Assembly (NCBI GenBank): GCA_963782475.1
Contig: CAWAJW010000015.1
Location: forward strand, 1,364,001 to 1,428,000
DNA length: 64,000 bases
Origin: CAVQBP01 sp963782475
Lineage (GTDB): Bacteria; Bacteroidota; Ignavibacteria; Ignavibacteriales; Ignavibacteriaceae
Direction: 5' to 3'
The notes under the pieces are model-generated. The model searched no databases. It was not told the origin of the DNA and saw only the letters and a list, made by a program, of their open reading frames with translations. The position numbers and the translations under genes are program-made. Below, in pieces: positions 54,941 to 64,000 of this stretch. Each line of letters begins with the position of its first letter. Position 1 is the stretch's first letter.

Positions 54941-56680
54941 ATGAAGACTTTAACCACAACATTTCTGCTGGCGATGGTAGTATTCATCTTACTACCGGGG
55001 AAATCTTTTTCACAAAGCGGTACAATGGTTGTTTATGCTAACAGTACATCAACACTTGATCAAATTATAAACGGTGATGTCACTAACGGTGTTCAAAACC
55101 ATAAAGTGTATCAGCTTGCTTCTGTAGATACCTGTTATTTACTTGATGCGACAATAACTTCTCAATCAGGCATATCAGTTATCGGTGTTCCGGATCCAAC
55201 TACGGGTAAACTCCCTTGTATCGAAGCCGATGTCCTTTCAGATAATTCTATTCCAGGTATTTTCTTTACTTTTACAGGTCAGGGTACAAGAGTAGAATTA
55301 AAGAATCTTTATTTATTAGGGATTGCTCCTAATAATGTAAATAATACAGCAGCCGGACAAGGAGTTCAGATTTCTGCTGACAGCATAAGCCTTACAGTTG
55401 ATAACTGCGTATTTGATATGATGTCGCAATTTGAAATTGCTTTCGGTTCCAACTGGAATAAATTTTATATTACAAATTCTAAATTTAGAAACGGAATCGA
55501 TGTAGCTTCGGCATATTATATTCCTGAATTGTTACGAAGTCTTAATGGTCAGGGTTCCTGGAGCACTGATACAATTTATATCAAGTACAACACATTAATA
55601 GGTGTTGCGATGGGACCCGTTGTTACAACAGGTATTACAAACTATTTTGACTTCTCTCATAATGATGTTTTATTATTATCAAAAGGTCCATTTTGGTCAG
55701 AGCATGTTGTCAATGCAAAATTAAATGATAATATATTTTATGATGTTTATGCTACCGGTGAAAGTAAAGGCGAATATCTCAATGGCTGGGATGAAATTGC
55801 ACCGCCACGGCTCCCATCGATATTCTATTTTAATACTCTTGATTCAAGTTCCGCAGCCCTACTGCTTGGTCATGCTATAACCAGCCAAGCCGATTATGAT
55901 GCAGCCGAAGCTGCCCGGAAGGTTGAAGTAAAGAACAATGCTTATTTCTGGTCTTCAGGGCTCACTTCTTTTTGGACCACCTGGAATGATACTGCAACAG
56001 TTGATTCAATTGTTACACCGGTATTTATGAATGATGAATCTATGGCTATGTTTAACAATACAACTAAATGGCCAGGCTTTGCTCAAAGTGGTAATCAAAG
56101 TGCTGACCCGGGATTTGGAGCAACAATAGAAAAAACTTTAAATCCAGGAGCTGATACATCATACGGTGTAGGACTTTTAGCTTGGATCGCTGCTGTCAGA
56201 AATGGTACAGGTACAACACAATATTATTCATATCAGAAAACTCAGGTAGGAACTGCCGCTGATTGGACTCCTGCTTGGCCGCTTCCTGAAAGCGCAGATC
56301 TGAAATACTCAAATACAACACTTCAGAACAGCAGCACCGATGGTAAACCTTTAGGTGATCCATATTGGTTTAATGGTGTAACCGGAGTTGAAAATACACC
56401 TTCACCATTACCAAATAAATTTGCTCTTTATGAAGCATATCCGAATCCTTTTAATCCTACAACAAATATCAAATTTACTATATCTGAAGCCGGAAATGTC
56501 AGTTTAAAAGTTTATAATACTCTTGGTCAATTAGTACAGACATTGGTAAGTAATGTATACAAACAGCCCGGAGATTATAATTTAAGAGTTGATATGAGCA
56601 GGTTCGCGAGTGGTGTTTATCTGTATAGATTAGAAGAAGGGAATAATATAATTACTAAAAAAATGGTTCTCTTAAAGTAA
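54941..56680 (+). CDS. Secreted protein with T9SS sorting domain, probably beta-helical
   Basis: A 579-residue protein with a signal peptide (TFLLAMVVFILLPGKSFSQ), a body with many short Asn/Thr-rich beta stretches (VELKNLYLLGI, LTVDNCVFDM, FYITNSKFRNG, IYIKYNTLIGV, FSHNDVLLLS) that look like the coils of a right-handed parallel beta-helix, and the C-terminal type IX secretion domain ALYEAYPNPFNPTTNIKF through GVYLYRLEEG and KKMVLLK. No catalytic residues are recognised. It follows the TonB receptor after 172 bases and may capture or present the sugar at the cell surface, in place of SusD. ATTGAAAGGAGTACTTTC precedes the ATG. Confidence 0.85.
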   Translation: MKTLTTTFLLAMVVFILLPGKSFSQSGTMVVYANSTSTLDQIINGDVTNGVQNHKVYQLASVDTCYLLDATITSQSGISVIGVPDPTTGKLPCIEADVLSDNSIPGIFFTFTGQGTRVELKNLYLLGIAPNNVNNTAAGQGVQISADSISLTVDNCVFDMMSQFEIAFGSNWNKFYITNSKFRNGIDVASAYYIPELLRSLNGQGSWSTDTIYIKYNTLIGVAMGPVVTTGITNYFDFSHNDVLLLSKGPFWSEHVVNAKLNDNIFYDVYATGESKGEYLNGWDEIAPPRLPSIFYFNTLDSSSAALLLGHAITSQADYDAAEAARKVEVKNNAYFWSSGLTSFWTTWNDTATVDSIVTPVFMNDESMAMFNNTTKWPGFAQSGNQSADPGFGATIEKTLNPGADTSYGVGLLAWIAAVRNGTGTTQYYSYQKTQVGTAADWTPAWPLPESADLKYSNTTLQNSSTDGKPLGDPYWFNGVTGVENTPSPLPNKFALYEAYPNPFNPTTNIKFTISEAGNVSLKVYNTLGQLVQTLVSNVYKQPGDYNLRVDMSRFASGVYLYRLEEGNNIITKKMVLLK

Positions 56681-56695
56681 TACCTTGCCTCCTAA

Positions 56696-56724
56696 CCGGG
56701 ACTGTCTGAAATAGATAGTCCCGG
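56696..56724 (+). terminator. Hairpin after the T9SS protein gene
   Basis: CCGGGACT (56696-56703) pairs with AGTCCCGG (56717-56724); the stem extends to 12 pairs with loop GAAAT. A further small stem followed by seven T residues lies at 56745-56770 (AACC / GGTTTTTTT). Together they make an efficient stop for the receptor operon. Confidence 0.75.
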
Positions 56725-57079
56725 TGAATTATTGAGTGAACTTGAACCCGTGAGAGGTTTTTTTGTTTTTATGATTTGTCTGCTATAATAGGTTTTTTCT
56801 TATTATCTTAGGATGGAAGAGCAGCGGCTATGGTTAATTTGAAAAAATAAATCTGCTCACACGAAATTTTATTTGTTACCGGTAAATATAATTTGAGCGG
56901 CAGAGTTTATTTTTATTTCTTGCTTTTTGATGGGGACTGCATAAAACAAAAAAATCTGCATTTAAAATAGATTTATACGAATTAAAAAGATAAGTTAGAT
57001 TTCTAATTCAAAGATAGTTATCATAAATTAATATAGTAAACAGCCTTACATTCATATTCGAAAAAACATTTAATTTAAA
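56725..57079. other. Intergenic spacer before the chitinolytic genes
   Basis: About 350 AT-rich bases with no gene. TTACCGGTAA near 56876 is a perfect 10-base palindrome that also occurs near 37518. The promoter for the GH20-GH18-symporter group must lie here, but no copy of the 19-base ROK repeat was found in it. Confidence 0.5.
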
Positions 57080-59152
57080 ATGAAATTATTTAATAAGATT
57101 CTCTTCAATCTAGTATTTGTTATCCTTTTATCGCTGAATATTTTCCCTCAAAATATTCACGAACTTAATTTAATGCCGTATCCAAAAGAAATTTCTATTA
57201 ATAAAGGGAAATTTAGAATTGATAGAGATCTGGCAATTGAAGTAAAAGGCAATCCTGGAATTAAAGTTTATCATTCGGCTACACGTTTTTTAAGAAGATT
57301 AGATGAAAAAACAGGATCATTCTTTAAACAGAGTTATGTTACACCTGATAGTACACCGCTAGTATGTAATGTATCAGTTAAAGTTGAAAAAGCGGGAGAA
57401 ATAAAGTTAGGAGAGGATGAATCCTATGAGCTAAAAATAACCGGGGATAACATTTCAATTTACGCTCCGACTGATTTAGGTGCCATTCACAGTTTTCAGA
57501 CACTTTTACAATTAGTGAACGAAGATTCAACCGGTTATTATTTCCCCCAAGTTGAAATCAAAGATTCTCCAAGGTTTCCCTGGAGAGGATTAATGATCGA
57601 TGTTGCCCGCCATTTTATGCCTGTGAATGTTATTAAAAGGAATTTGGATGGGATGGCTGCTGTTAAATTAAATGTCCTTCATTTACATCTATCCGATGAC
57701 CAGGGATTTAGAGTTGAATGCAAGACTTTTCCGAAGCTGCAGGAAATGGGGTCCGACGGTAAATATTATACACAAGATCAAATAAAAGATATAATTAAAT
57801 ATGCCGGTGACAGGGGAATAAGAGTATATCCTGAATTCGATATGCCCGGGCATACGACAGCCTGGTTTGTCGGCTATCCTCAATATGCTAGTCTGGCGCC
57901 CGGTAAAGAAGGTGCTCCTGCTCATTATTCCATTGAAAGAAAATGGGGAGTATTTAATCCAACATTTAATCCGACTATTGACAAGACTTACGAGTTCCTG
58001 GATAAATTTTTTAAAGAAATGTCTGCTCTTTTCCCTGATGATTATATCCATGTAGGGGGAGACGAAAATAATGGTGTTCAGTGGAATGCCAGTAAAGAAA
58101 TTCAAGAATTCAAAAAAGAAAAAGGTATTAAAGATAACGAGGAACTTCAGGCATATTTTATCAATAGAGTTCAAAAAATTCTTGCAAAATATGGGAAGAA
58201 AATGATAGGGTGGGATGAAATTATGCAAAAGAATATGCCTAATGATGTAATTATTCAATCATGGAGAGGCACTGCTGCGCTTAAAAAATCTGCAATGCTT
58301 GGTTACAAGGGAATACTTTCAAACGGCTATTATATTGATTTAATGCAGCCGGCATGGTATCATTATTTAAATGATCCGCTTCCGGATAGTTTAAATCTAA
58401 CGCCTGAAGAAAAATCGATGATACTTGGCGGTGAAGCTACTATGTGGTCCGAATGGGTTACCAAAGAAAATATTGATTCAAGAATCTGGCCCAGAACTGC
58501 AGCGATCGCAGAAAGGTTTTGGTCTCCAAAAGATATTAATAACGTTGATGATATGTATAAACGTCTTGATCATGTTACTTTGTTGCTGGAGGAATATGGA
58601 TTAGAGCATATTACATTTCAGCCTAAAATTCTCCGGATATTGACCGGCGGCCGGTCGATCAAACCGCTGGAAATATTTATAGGTGCAGTTAAACCGCTGG
58701 AAGGATATGAACGGAATAATTTTCAAAAATACGGAGGTTATGAATACTTCCAATATTCTCCCCATACATTAGCTGTAGATGCCGCAGTAGCTGATCCCAA
58801 ATCAGCCAGAAATTTCAATAGATTAGTCGACGAATTTTTAAAGACGAAAAATCCGAAGGATGGAAAAAAAATTAAAGAGAATTTACAATTACTTCAGGAT
58901 AATTATAAAGAATTAGTCCCGGCTTTCAACGGTTCTCCAATTTTGGAAGATGTCGAACCTTTGTCAAAAAATTTATCCGCACTTGCAAAAACAGGACTTG
59001 ATGCATTTCAATTAATTGAAAATAATGAAAAAGCTGATTCTACATGGATAAATAATTCCAATGAAATATTGACAGAGGCTAATAAATCGTATGGAAAAGT
59101 TAAAATTGCAATAATTGATGGTATTAAAAAACTAATACAGGCTGCAGAATAG
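57080..59152 (+). CDS. Glycoside hydrolase family 20 beta-N-acetylhexosaminidase, exported
   Basis: Releases GlcNAc from chito-oligosaccharide ends by substrate-assisted catalysis. Signal peptide (LFNLVFVILLSLNIFPQ), GH20b-like N-terminal domain (LMPYPKEISINKGKFRID, ADLGAIHSFQTLLQL-type end) and the TIM barrel: FPWRGLMIDVARHFMPV, HLHLSDDQGFRVE, YPEFDMPGHTTAW, the catalytic Asp-Glu in YIHVGGDENNG, and GGEATMWSEWV. The C-terminal 150 residues are helical. The 690 residues are intact. Its stop overlaps the next start, so translation is coupled with the chitinase. Confidence 0.94.
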   Translation: MKLFNKILFNLVFVILLSLNIFPQNIHELNLMPYPKEISINKGKFRIDRDLAIEVKGNPGIKVYHSATRFLRRLDEKTGSFFKQSYVTPDSTPLVCNVSVKVEKAGEIKLGEDESYELKITGDNISIYAPTDLGAIHSFQTLLQLVNEDSTGYYFPQVEIKDSPRFPWRGLMIDVARHFMPVNVIKRNLDGMAAVKLNVLHLHLSDDQGFRVECKTFPKLQEMGSDGKYYTQDQIKDIIKYAGDRGIRVYPEFDMPGHTTAWFVGYPQYASLAPGKEGAPAHYSIERKWGVFNPTFNPTIDKTYEFLDKFFKEMSALFPDDYIHVGGDENNGVQWNASKEIQEFKKEKGIKDNEELQAYFINRVQKILAKYGKKMIGWDEIMQKNMPNDVIIQSWRGTAALKKSAMLGYKGILSNGYYIDLMQPAWYHYLNDPLPDSLNLTPEEKSMILGGEATMWSEWVTKENIDSRIWPRTAAIAERFWSPKDINNVDDMYKRLDHVTLLLEEYGLEHITFQPKILRILTGGRSIKPLEIFIGAVKPLEGYERNNFQKYGGYEYFQYSPHTLAVDAAVADPKSARNFNRLVDEFLKTKNPKDGKKIKENLQLLQDNYKELVPAFNGSPILEDVEPLSKNLSALAKTGLDAFQLIENNEKADSTWINNSNEILTEANKSYGKVKIAIIDGIKKLIQAAE

Positions 59153-60723
59153 TGAAAAAATTTTTATTGCTCCTATTTATTATTATACCTGCATCAGTAA
59201 CTCCCCAGGAAAAAGAAATTGTTGCATATTATGCCGGTCCGCATAGAAATTCTCAACAGAATTTTCTTAGAAATTTAGATAAAAATGGTTCGGCCGATAA
59301 AATAACTACTCTTTGTTATGCATTTGCTTTTCCGCGTCCTGATTCATCCGGGAATATTATACCCAAGGTTGACGAGTTTGCCGCTTACCAAAAAATCTAT
59401 TCAGGTGATATTAGCATTGACGGGATTGCTGATAGTCAGACACAATCATTACGCGGTGTATTTAACCAGCTTAAAAAATTAAAAGCACGGCATACGAATC
59501 TTAAAGTTGTGCTTTCAATAGGAGGATGGGGAGGCTCAACATATTTTTCAGATTTAGCTCTTTCTCCCGAATCAAGAGAAAAATTTGTTGATACATGCAT
59601 AGACATGTATATCAAAGGAAATTTACCTCTTGAAAATGGTGCTGGTGGGAAAGGCTCTGCCAAAGGGGTTTTTGATGGTTTTGATATTGACTGGGAGTTC
59701 CCTGTAAGCGGGGGTCCGGAAGGAACTCACTACAATCCTAACGACAAAGATAATATGTCCTCTCTTTTCGCTTTATTTAGGGAGAAACTGGATGCCATTA
59801 AGCCCGGGTTGCTTTTAACTGCGGCAATTTCGGGAAGGGTTTGGGAATTCTGGAAATATAATTTTAATGAAGATAAAAAATACCTGGACTGGTTTAATGT
59901 TATGACTTACGATTTCCATGGCTTCGGAGATTCACTAACAGGTCATAATACAAATCTTTTAAGCTCGCCAAACGATCCTGATCCTTATAAGGAATCTTAC
60001 GATCATGCAATAAAATATTTATTGGATACTGCTGGAATAAGCAGCAGTAAGATTGTCCCCGGAGCTGCATTTTATGCAAGGATCTGGAAAAATATTGACT
60101 CTGTAAATTTCGGCTTATACCAGCCTGTAAATTATAGCTCCGGGAATGACTTATTTGGATATATGCATTATAACAATCTTAAGGAGCAGATAGTAAAAAA
60201 TAATAATCAAAGTCACTGGGATAATCTGGCTATGGCACCCTGGTTTTATGACCCCAATGAAAAAACTTTCTGGAGTTATGATGATACCCGAACGATTGCA
60301 TTAAAGGAGCATTATGCCGATGCATACAATTTAAAAGGGCTGATGTTTTGGGCGGTAAACGGAGATGATTCTTCGGGCACACTAGTTAATATTATATACA
60401 ATAAAGATATGGAAGATATTTCCTTCACTCCAAATTCAGATAATAGTCTGCCATTAATAAAAATGACAGAACCAGTTGATAAAAATATTTTTAAAGCCGG
60501 TGATAATGTCAGAATAATAACAAATGTTGTGGATAAAGATGGCACCGTGGTAAAAGTGGAATTCTTTGTTGATGGAAATTCTATCGGTTATAATACAATT
60601 GCACCTTTTGACTGGGTCTGGTTTAATGCGGATGCAGGTAGACATCAAATTAAAGCAGCTGCTTATGATAATAACGGCGGGAAATCAAGCTCTAACCCTG
60701 TAGAAGTAAACATAATTAAATAA
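59152..60723 (+). CDS. Glycoside hydrolase family 18 chitinase with C-terminal Ig-like domain, exported
   Basis: Cuts chitin. A GTG start shares one base with the preceding stop; a short signal peptide follows (FLLLLFIIIPASVTPQ). The catalytic domain has KVVLSIGGWGGSTYFSD, the DxxDxDxE motif in VFDGFDIDWEFPV, and VMTYDFHGFGD. The last 90 residues form a bacterial Ig-like module (TEPVDKNIFKAGDNVRI, VKVEFFVDGNSIG, IKAAAYDNNGGKSSS), often a binding or spacer module in polysaccharide enzymes. No T9SS tail is present, so it probably stays in the periplasm or is anchored otherwise. Confidence 0.93.
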   Translation: MKKFLLLLFIIIPASVTPQEKEIVAYYAGPHRNSQQNFLRNLDKNGSADKITTLCYAFAFPRPDSSGNIIPKVDEFAAYQKIYSGDISIDGIADSQTQSLRGVFNQLKKLKARHTNLKVVLSIGGWGGSTYFSDLALSPESREKFVDTCIDMYIKGNLPLENGAGGKGSAKGVFDGFDIDWEFPVSGGPEGTHYNPNDKDNMSSLFALFREKLDAIKPGLLLTAAISGRVWEFWKYNFNEDKKYLDWFNVMTYDFHGFGDSLTGHNTNLLSSPNDPDPYKESYDHAIKYLLDTAGISSSKIVPGAAFYARIWKNIDSVNFGLYQPVNYSSGNDLFGYMHYNNLKEQIVKNNNQSHWDNLAMAPWFYDPNEKTFWSYDDTRTIALKEHYADAYNLKGLMFWAVNGDDSSGTLVNIIYNKDMEDISFTPNSDNSLPLIKMTEPVDKNIFKAGDNVRIITNVVDKDGTVVKVEFFVDGNSIGYNTIAPFDWVWFNADAGRHQIKAAAYDNNGGKSSSNPVEVNIIK

Positions 60724-60741
60724 TAATAAAAGACTTACAAC

Positions 60742-62646
60742 ATGCATCATATCCAAACTTTTGATATCGTAATTATAGTAGTCTATTTTATAATTGTTTT
60801 TCTGATTGCAGCATATTATACAAGGAGAGCGGGAAAAGATACCGGGGAGTTTTTCCTTTCCGGAAGGAATCTGCCCTGGTATATAGCAGGTACAGCAATG
60901 GTTGCAACTACATTTGCAGCAGATACTCCTCTGGCTGTAACCGAACTTGTAGCTCATAATGGAATTGCAGGCAATTGGCTCTGGTGGAATATGGCAATCG
61001 GTGCAATGCTTACTGTTTTCTTCTTTGCAAAATTATGGCGCCGTGCCAATATAATGACTGATGTCGAATTTGTTGAGCTTCGTTATTCAGGAAAACCAGC
61101 CGCAGTGCTTCGGGGTTTTAGAGCCATATATCTTGGGCTTTTTATGAATGCAATTGTAATGGGATGGGTAAATAAGGCCATGGAGAAAATATTTCATGTC
61201 ACTATACCCGGCATTGATCCTTTTTTGCTGGTTGTAATCGCAGCTGCAATTATTGCAATTTATGCGTCTGCATCAGGATTACTCGGGACAGCACGAACAG
61301 ACAGTTTTCAATTTTTATTTGCTATGACCGGCTGTATTATATTAGCTGTTATAGTTGTGAATTTACCCCAGGTCGGCGGAATAGTTGCGTTGAAAAATAA
61401 GCTTGCTCCGCAGGTTCTCGATTTCTTGCCGAAGGTAGGTAAAATTTCGGCAGAAGGTATAACCGGAGGTGTACTTGCTATTCCGGTTGGCGCTTTCTTT
61501 GCCTATATAGGTCTGCAGTGGTGGTCTAGCTGGTATCCTGGCTCTGATCCCGGGGGTGGCGGTTATGTTGCGCAACGTATGATGTCTGCTAAAGATGAAA
61601 AGCATAGCCTGTTTGCAACTTTATGGTTTACAATTGCCAATTATACTGTACGTCCCTGGCCCTGGATACTAGTTGCTCTTGCAGCTTTGGTTTTACTTCC
61701 AAGAGCACAAAGCCCTGAAGCAATAAAAGCTCAATATCCGGTTTTATATGAAAAAGTAGTAGATGCATATAATCATCAGGAGCTTCTCAGCTCAAATGAT
61801 CCTGCTTATAAATCACCTGAATTTCTGAAAGTATATAACGAATATGAAAACACTGTTGATCCGGGAGTTATGTATCCAAAATTAATGCTTATGTATTTAC
61901 CTACCGGTTTTCTCGGAATGTTAATTGCTGTATTCCTTGCTGCTTATATGTCTACAATTGCATCTCAATTGAACTGGGGTACTTCTTACCTGATAAATGA
62001 TTTCTATAGAAGATTTATTAAGAAAACTGCCGATGAAAAGCATTATGTCCTGATTTCCAGGATAGCAATGATCCTTCTTACCATATTTTCTCTTATAATA
62101 ACAGATGTTTTTCTTACAACAGTTTCCGGAGCATGGATATTTATTATAAATGCAAGTGCCGGTATCGGAGCTGTTCTTATTTTACGCTGGTATTGGTGGC
62201 GGATAAATGCATGGTCGGAGATTTCAGCTATGATTGCGCCTTTAATAATTTACCCGGTTTCTGTTTATGGTTTTGGAATGGAATCACCAATGACTCTTTA
62301 CCCGACTGTCATAGGGACAACATTAGTTTGGCTAATTGTTACATTTTTAACAAAACCAACGGACGAAAAAACTCTCTTATCATTTTATAAAAGAACATTC
62401 CCAGGGGGAGTCGGATGGAAACATATTCAAAGTTTATTACCTGAAACCAAACAAAATAATTATTTCGGAAGAACATTGGTCAATTGGATTATGGGAATAA
62501 TCCTTGTCTATGCATCTTTATTTGGTGTTGGAAATATTATATTTGCAGATTATTTGACAGGTATAATAATACTGCTGATCGGAGCCGCCGCAGCTACAGT
62601 AATTTATTTTAACCTGAAGAAGCAGGGCTTCAGAACTCTAACATGA
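60742..62646 (+). CDS. Sodium:solute symporter (SSS family), probable amino-sugar transporter
   Basis: A 634-residue inner-membrane protein with about 13 to 14 helices. SSS signatures: RAGKDTGEFFLSGRNLPWYI, VATTFAADTPLAVTELV in helix 2 and RTDSFQFLFAMTGCIIL. A cytoplasmic or periplasmic insert lies at about residues 320-385. It follows the chitinase by 18 bases, so GlcNAc or chitobiose is the likely cargo. Sodium dependence follows from the family. This is a different subgroup from the thiamine-linked symporter at 24990. Confidence 0.9.
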   Translation: MHHIQTFDIVIIVVYFIIVFLIAAYYTRRAGKDTGEFFLSGRNLPWYIAGTAMVATTFAADTPLAVTELVAHNGIAGNWLWWNMAIGAMLTVFFFAKLWRRANIMTDVEFVELRYSGKPAAVLRGFRAIYLGLFMNAIVMGWVNKAMEKIFHVTIPGIDPFLLVVIAAAIIAIYASASGLLGTARTDSFQFLFAMTGCIILAVIVVNLPQVGGIVALKNKLAPQVLDFLPKVGKISAEGITGGVLAIPVGAFFAYIGLQWWSSWYPGSDPGGGGYVAQRMMSAKDEKHSLFATLWFTIANYTVRPWPWILVALAALVLLPRAQSPEAIKAQYPVLYEKVVDAYNHQELLSSNDPAYKSPEFLKVYNEYENTVDPGVMYPKLMLMYLPTGFLGMLIAVFLAAYMSTIASQLNWGTSYLINDFYRRFIKKTADEKHYVLISRIAMILLTIFSLIITDVFLTTVSGAWIFIINASAGIGAVLILRWYWWRINAWSEISAMIAPLIIYPVSVYGFGMESPMTLYPTVIGTTLVWLIVTFLTKPTDEKTLLSFYKRTFPGGVGWKHIQSLLPETKQNNYFGRTLVNWIMGIILVYASLFGVGNIIFADYLTGIIILLIGAAAATVIYFNLKKQGFRTLT

Positions 62647-62769
62647 GAATATTTATGTTTCCTGATTCTTTAAAAATTTTTGAAATTCAAAAGTATATTA
62701 TTATGAATAAAATGACTATGGGAATCAAAAATTAGAAATAGCTTAATTAGTCGTTTTGGAAGTTTAATT

Positions 62770-64000
62770 TTGATTAAAAATATATCAGCATTTCTCCTTA
62801 TACTTTTTATTCCTTTTTTTAATTTTGCTCAATCCACCGGTGGAGGAGAACTTTCACCCAATTTAAGAACAAATGAAGAGGCTTTGCATCATTGGCAGAA
62901 TATGAAGTTCGGGATGTTCATCCATTGGGGCCCTGTAACGCTGCGCGGAACTGAAATCGGCTGGTCAAGAGGAACTGAAGTTCCGATTGATGATTATGAC
63001 AATTTATATAAGGAGTTTGACCCGGTATTATTTAATGCAAAAGAATGGGTCAATGCGATTAAAAATGCGGGAATGAAATATCTGGTTATTGTTACAAAAC
63101 ATCATGACGGATTTTGCTTGTGGCCGTCGGCTTATACAGATTATGATATTGCATCAACGCCTTATAAAAAAGATATTTTAAAAGAATTGGAAGAAGAATG
63201 CCGTAAACAGGGAATTTTATTCGGTACATATTATTCAATTGTTGACTGGCATCATCCTGATTACACAACCAGGCATGGAGGAGATCCGAGACCAATAGAT
63301 ACTCTGGGAATGCCGATTTATTTTAAATACCTGAAAAACCAGGTAAAAGAGCTAATTGAAGACTATGATACAAATATCTTATGGTTCGACGGATGGTGGG
63401 AAGATTCGTGGACTCATGAATATGGAATGGAATTATATAAATATGCCCGCTCATTAAAAGATAATATTTTAATAAATAACCGGGTGGATAAAGGCCGTGG
63501 TGATAATGGAATGACCGAATCAAATAAATATGCAGGCGATTTCGGAACCCCTGAACAAAAAATCGGTGCTTTCTATCCGAACCAGCCGTGGGAATCATGC
63601 ATAACTATTTGTACGCATTGGTCATGGGCGCCAAATGACAAAATGAAAAGTCTGAGAGAATGCATCCAGACTTTGGCTCAAACTGCAGGAGGCGGAGGAA
63701 ATCTGCTGTTAAATGTTGCCCCGATGTTTGACGGCAGAATGGAGCAAAGACAAATCAGAAGACTAAAAGAAATCGGAGACTGGCTTAAAACTAACGGTGA
63801 AAGCATCTATGGGACAAAAGGGGGACCGGTAAAACCAACAAGCTGGATGGCGAGCACTCATAAAGAAAATAAAATGTTTATTCATCTTTTTAAGTGGCCG
63901 GAAAAATTAATACTGCCTGATTTTCAAAATTATAAAATTCAGTCAGTCTCAATTTTAAATAATAGACAGGCTCTCACTTATAAAATAATTAATGGTAAAA
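62770..64000 (+). CDS. Glycoside hydrolase family 29 alpha-L-fucosidase, exported (cut by window end)
   Basis: Open to the right edge, at least 410 residues visible. It starts at TTG 62770 with GGAAG seven bases upstream; a signal peptide follows (FLLILFIPFFNFAQS). Family signatures: MKFGMFIHWGPVTLRG, YLVIVTKHHDGFCLWPS, TYYSIVDWHHPDY and the nucleophile Asp in ILWFDGWWEDSW; later LINNRVDKGRG and GGGGNLLLNVAP. It removes alpha-linked fucose. It follows the chitin genes on the same strand after 123 bases and widens the locus to fucosylated amino-sugar glycans. Confidence 0.92.
   Translation, partial: MIKNISAFLLILFIPFFNFAQSTGGGELSPNLRTNEEALHHWQNMKFGMFIHWGPVTLRGTEIGWSRGTEVPIDDYDNLYKEFDPVLFNAKEWVNAIKNAGMKYLVIVTKHHDGFCLWPSAYTDYDIASTPYKKDILKELEEECRKQGILFGTYYSIVDWHHPDYTTRHGGDPRPIDTLGMPIYFKYLKNQVKELIEDYDTNILWFDGWWEDSWTHEYGMELYKYARSLKDNILINNRVDKGRGDNGMTESNKYAGDFGTPEQKIGAFYPNQPWESCITICTHWSWAPNDKMKSLRECIQTLAQTAGGGGNLLLNVAPMFDGRMEQRQIRRLKEIGDWLKTNGESIYGTKGGPVKPTSWMASTHKENKMFIHLFKWPEKLILPDFQNYKIQSVSILNNRQALTYKIINGK

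Noticed and set aside
57689..58258. Minus-strand frame of 189 codons across the GH20 gene
   Set aside because: It lies fully opposite the conserved catalytic domain and reads as antisense, with no ribosome site or domain.

Overview
The window looks like a low-GC Gram-negative chromosome of the Bacteroidota/Ignavibacteriota type, most likely an Ignavibacteria (Melioribacter/Ignavibacterium-like) bacterium. The evidence is a secreted protein with a YPNPFNP...GVYLYRL type IX secretion (T9SS) sorting tail, large TonB-dependent receptors with carboxypeptidase-like N-domains, flagellar stators (rare in classical Bacteroidetes) and many HisKA_2-type (HHRVKNN) sensor kinases. The taxonomic call is inference from protein style.

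Layout. 1-5.8 kb: motility block with two MotA/MotB stator pairs, FliW, CsrA and four response-regulator-type proteins. 6-18.8 kb: housekeeping and metabolism (Cys/Met PLP enzyme, SPW-repeat protein, PfkB kinase, MtnA, RecO, HtrA protease, chorismate synthase, metallo-hydrolase, a strongly degenerate TauBC-like ABC pair, biotin-dependent carboxyltransferase). 18.9-26.4 kb: LysM lytic transglycosylase, then a TPP-riboswitch-controlled thiamine salvage unit (outer-membrane receptor, thiamine pyrophosphokinase, SSS symporter). 26.5-29.7 kb, minus strand: smpB, tyrS, pyruvoyl arginine decarboxylase, TerC. 29.9-41.8 kb: sensory cluster with a CheB-CheR-PAS hybrid, three HisKA_2 kinases, a lone receiver and a dead kinase remnant, with two related orphan ParA ATPases, one between its kinase genes and one at its right end. 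42.3-46.1 kb: GH3 glucosidase, a purine-permease remnant, a small Cys/His-motif membrane protein and an aldo/keto reductase.

46.5-64 kb is a coherent chitin/N-acetylglucosamine utilisation locus: GH18 chitinase and GH20 hexosaminidase cut the polymer, a TonB receptor and an SSS symporter probably import products, a ROK kinase phosphorylates GlcNAc, NagA deacetylates and NagB deaminates. A NagC-like ROK repressor probably controls it through two nearly identical 19-bp inverted repeats. A creatininase-family enzyme and a GH29 fucosidase (cut by the window end) flank it. No SusD homologue is visible; the receptor is followed by a T9SS-exported protein instead.

Elven single-base disruptions could be reconstructed between 20.1 and 50.1 kb, in genes that are otherwise full length and conserved (transglycosylase, thiamine receptor, tyrS twice, three kinases, parA, nagB, the ROK repressor). 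Ten are one-base insertions and one is a one-base deletion. The flanks (1-18.9 kb and 50.8-64 kb) have none. This looks more like assembly or sequencing error than biology, although two true decayed remnants (37.1 and 44.7 kb) also exist. No tRNA, rRNA, insertion sequence or CRISPR array was seen.
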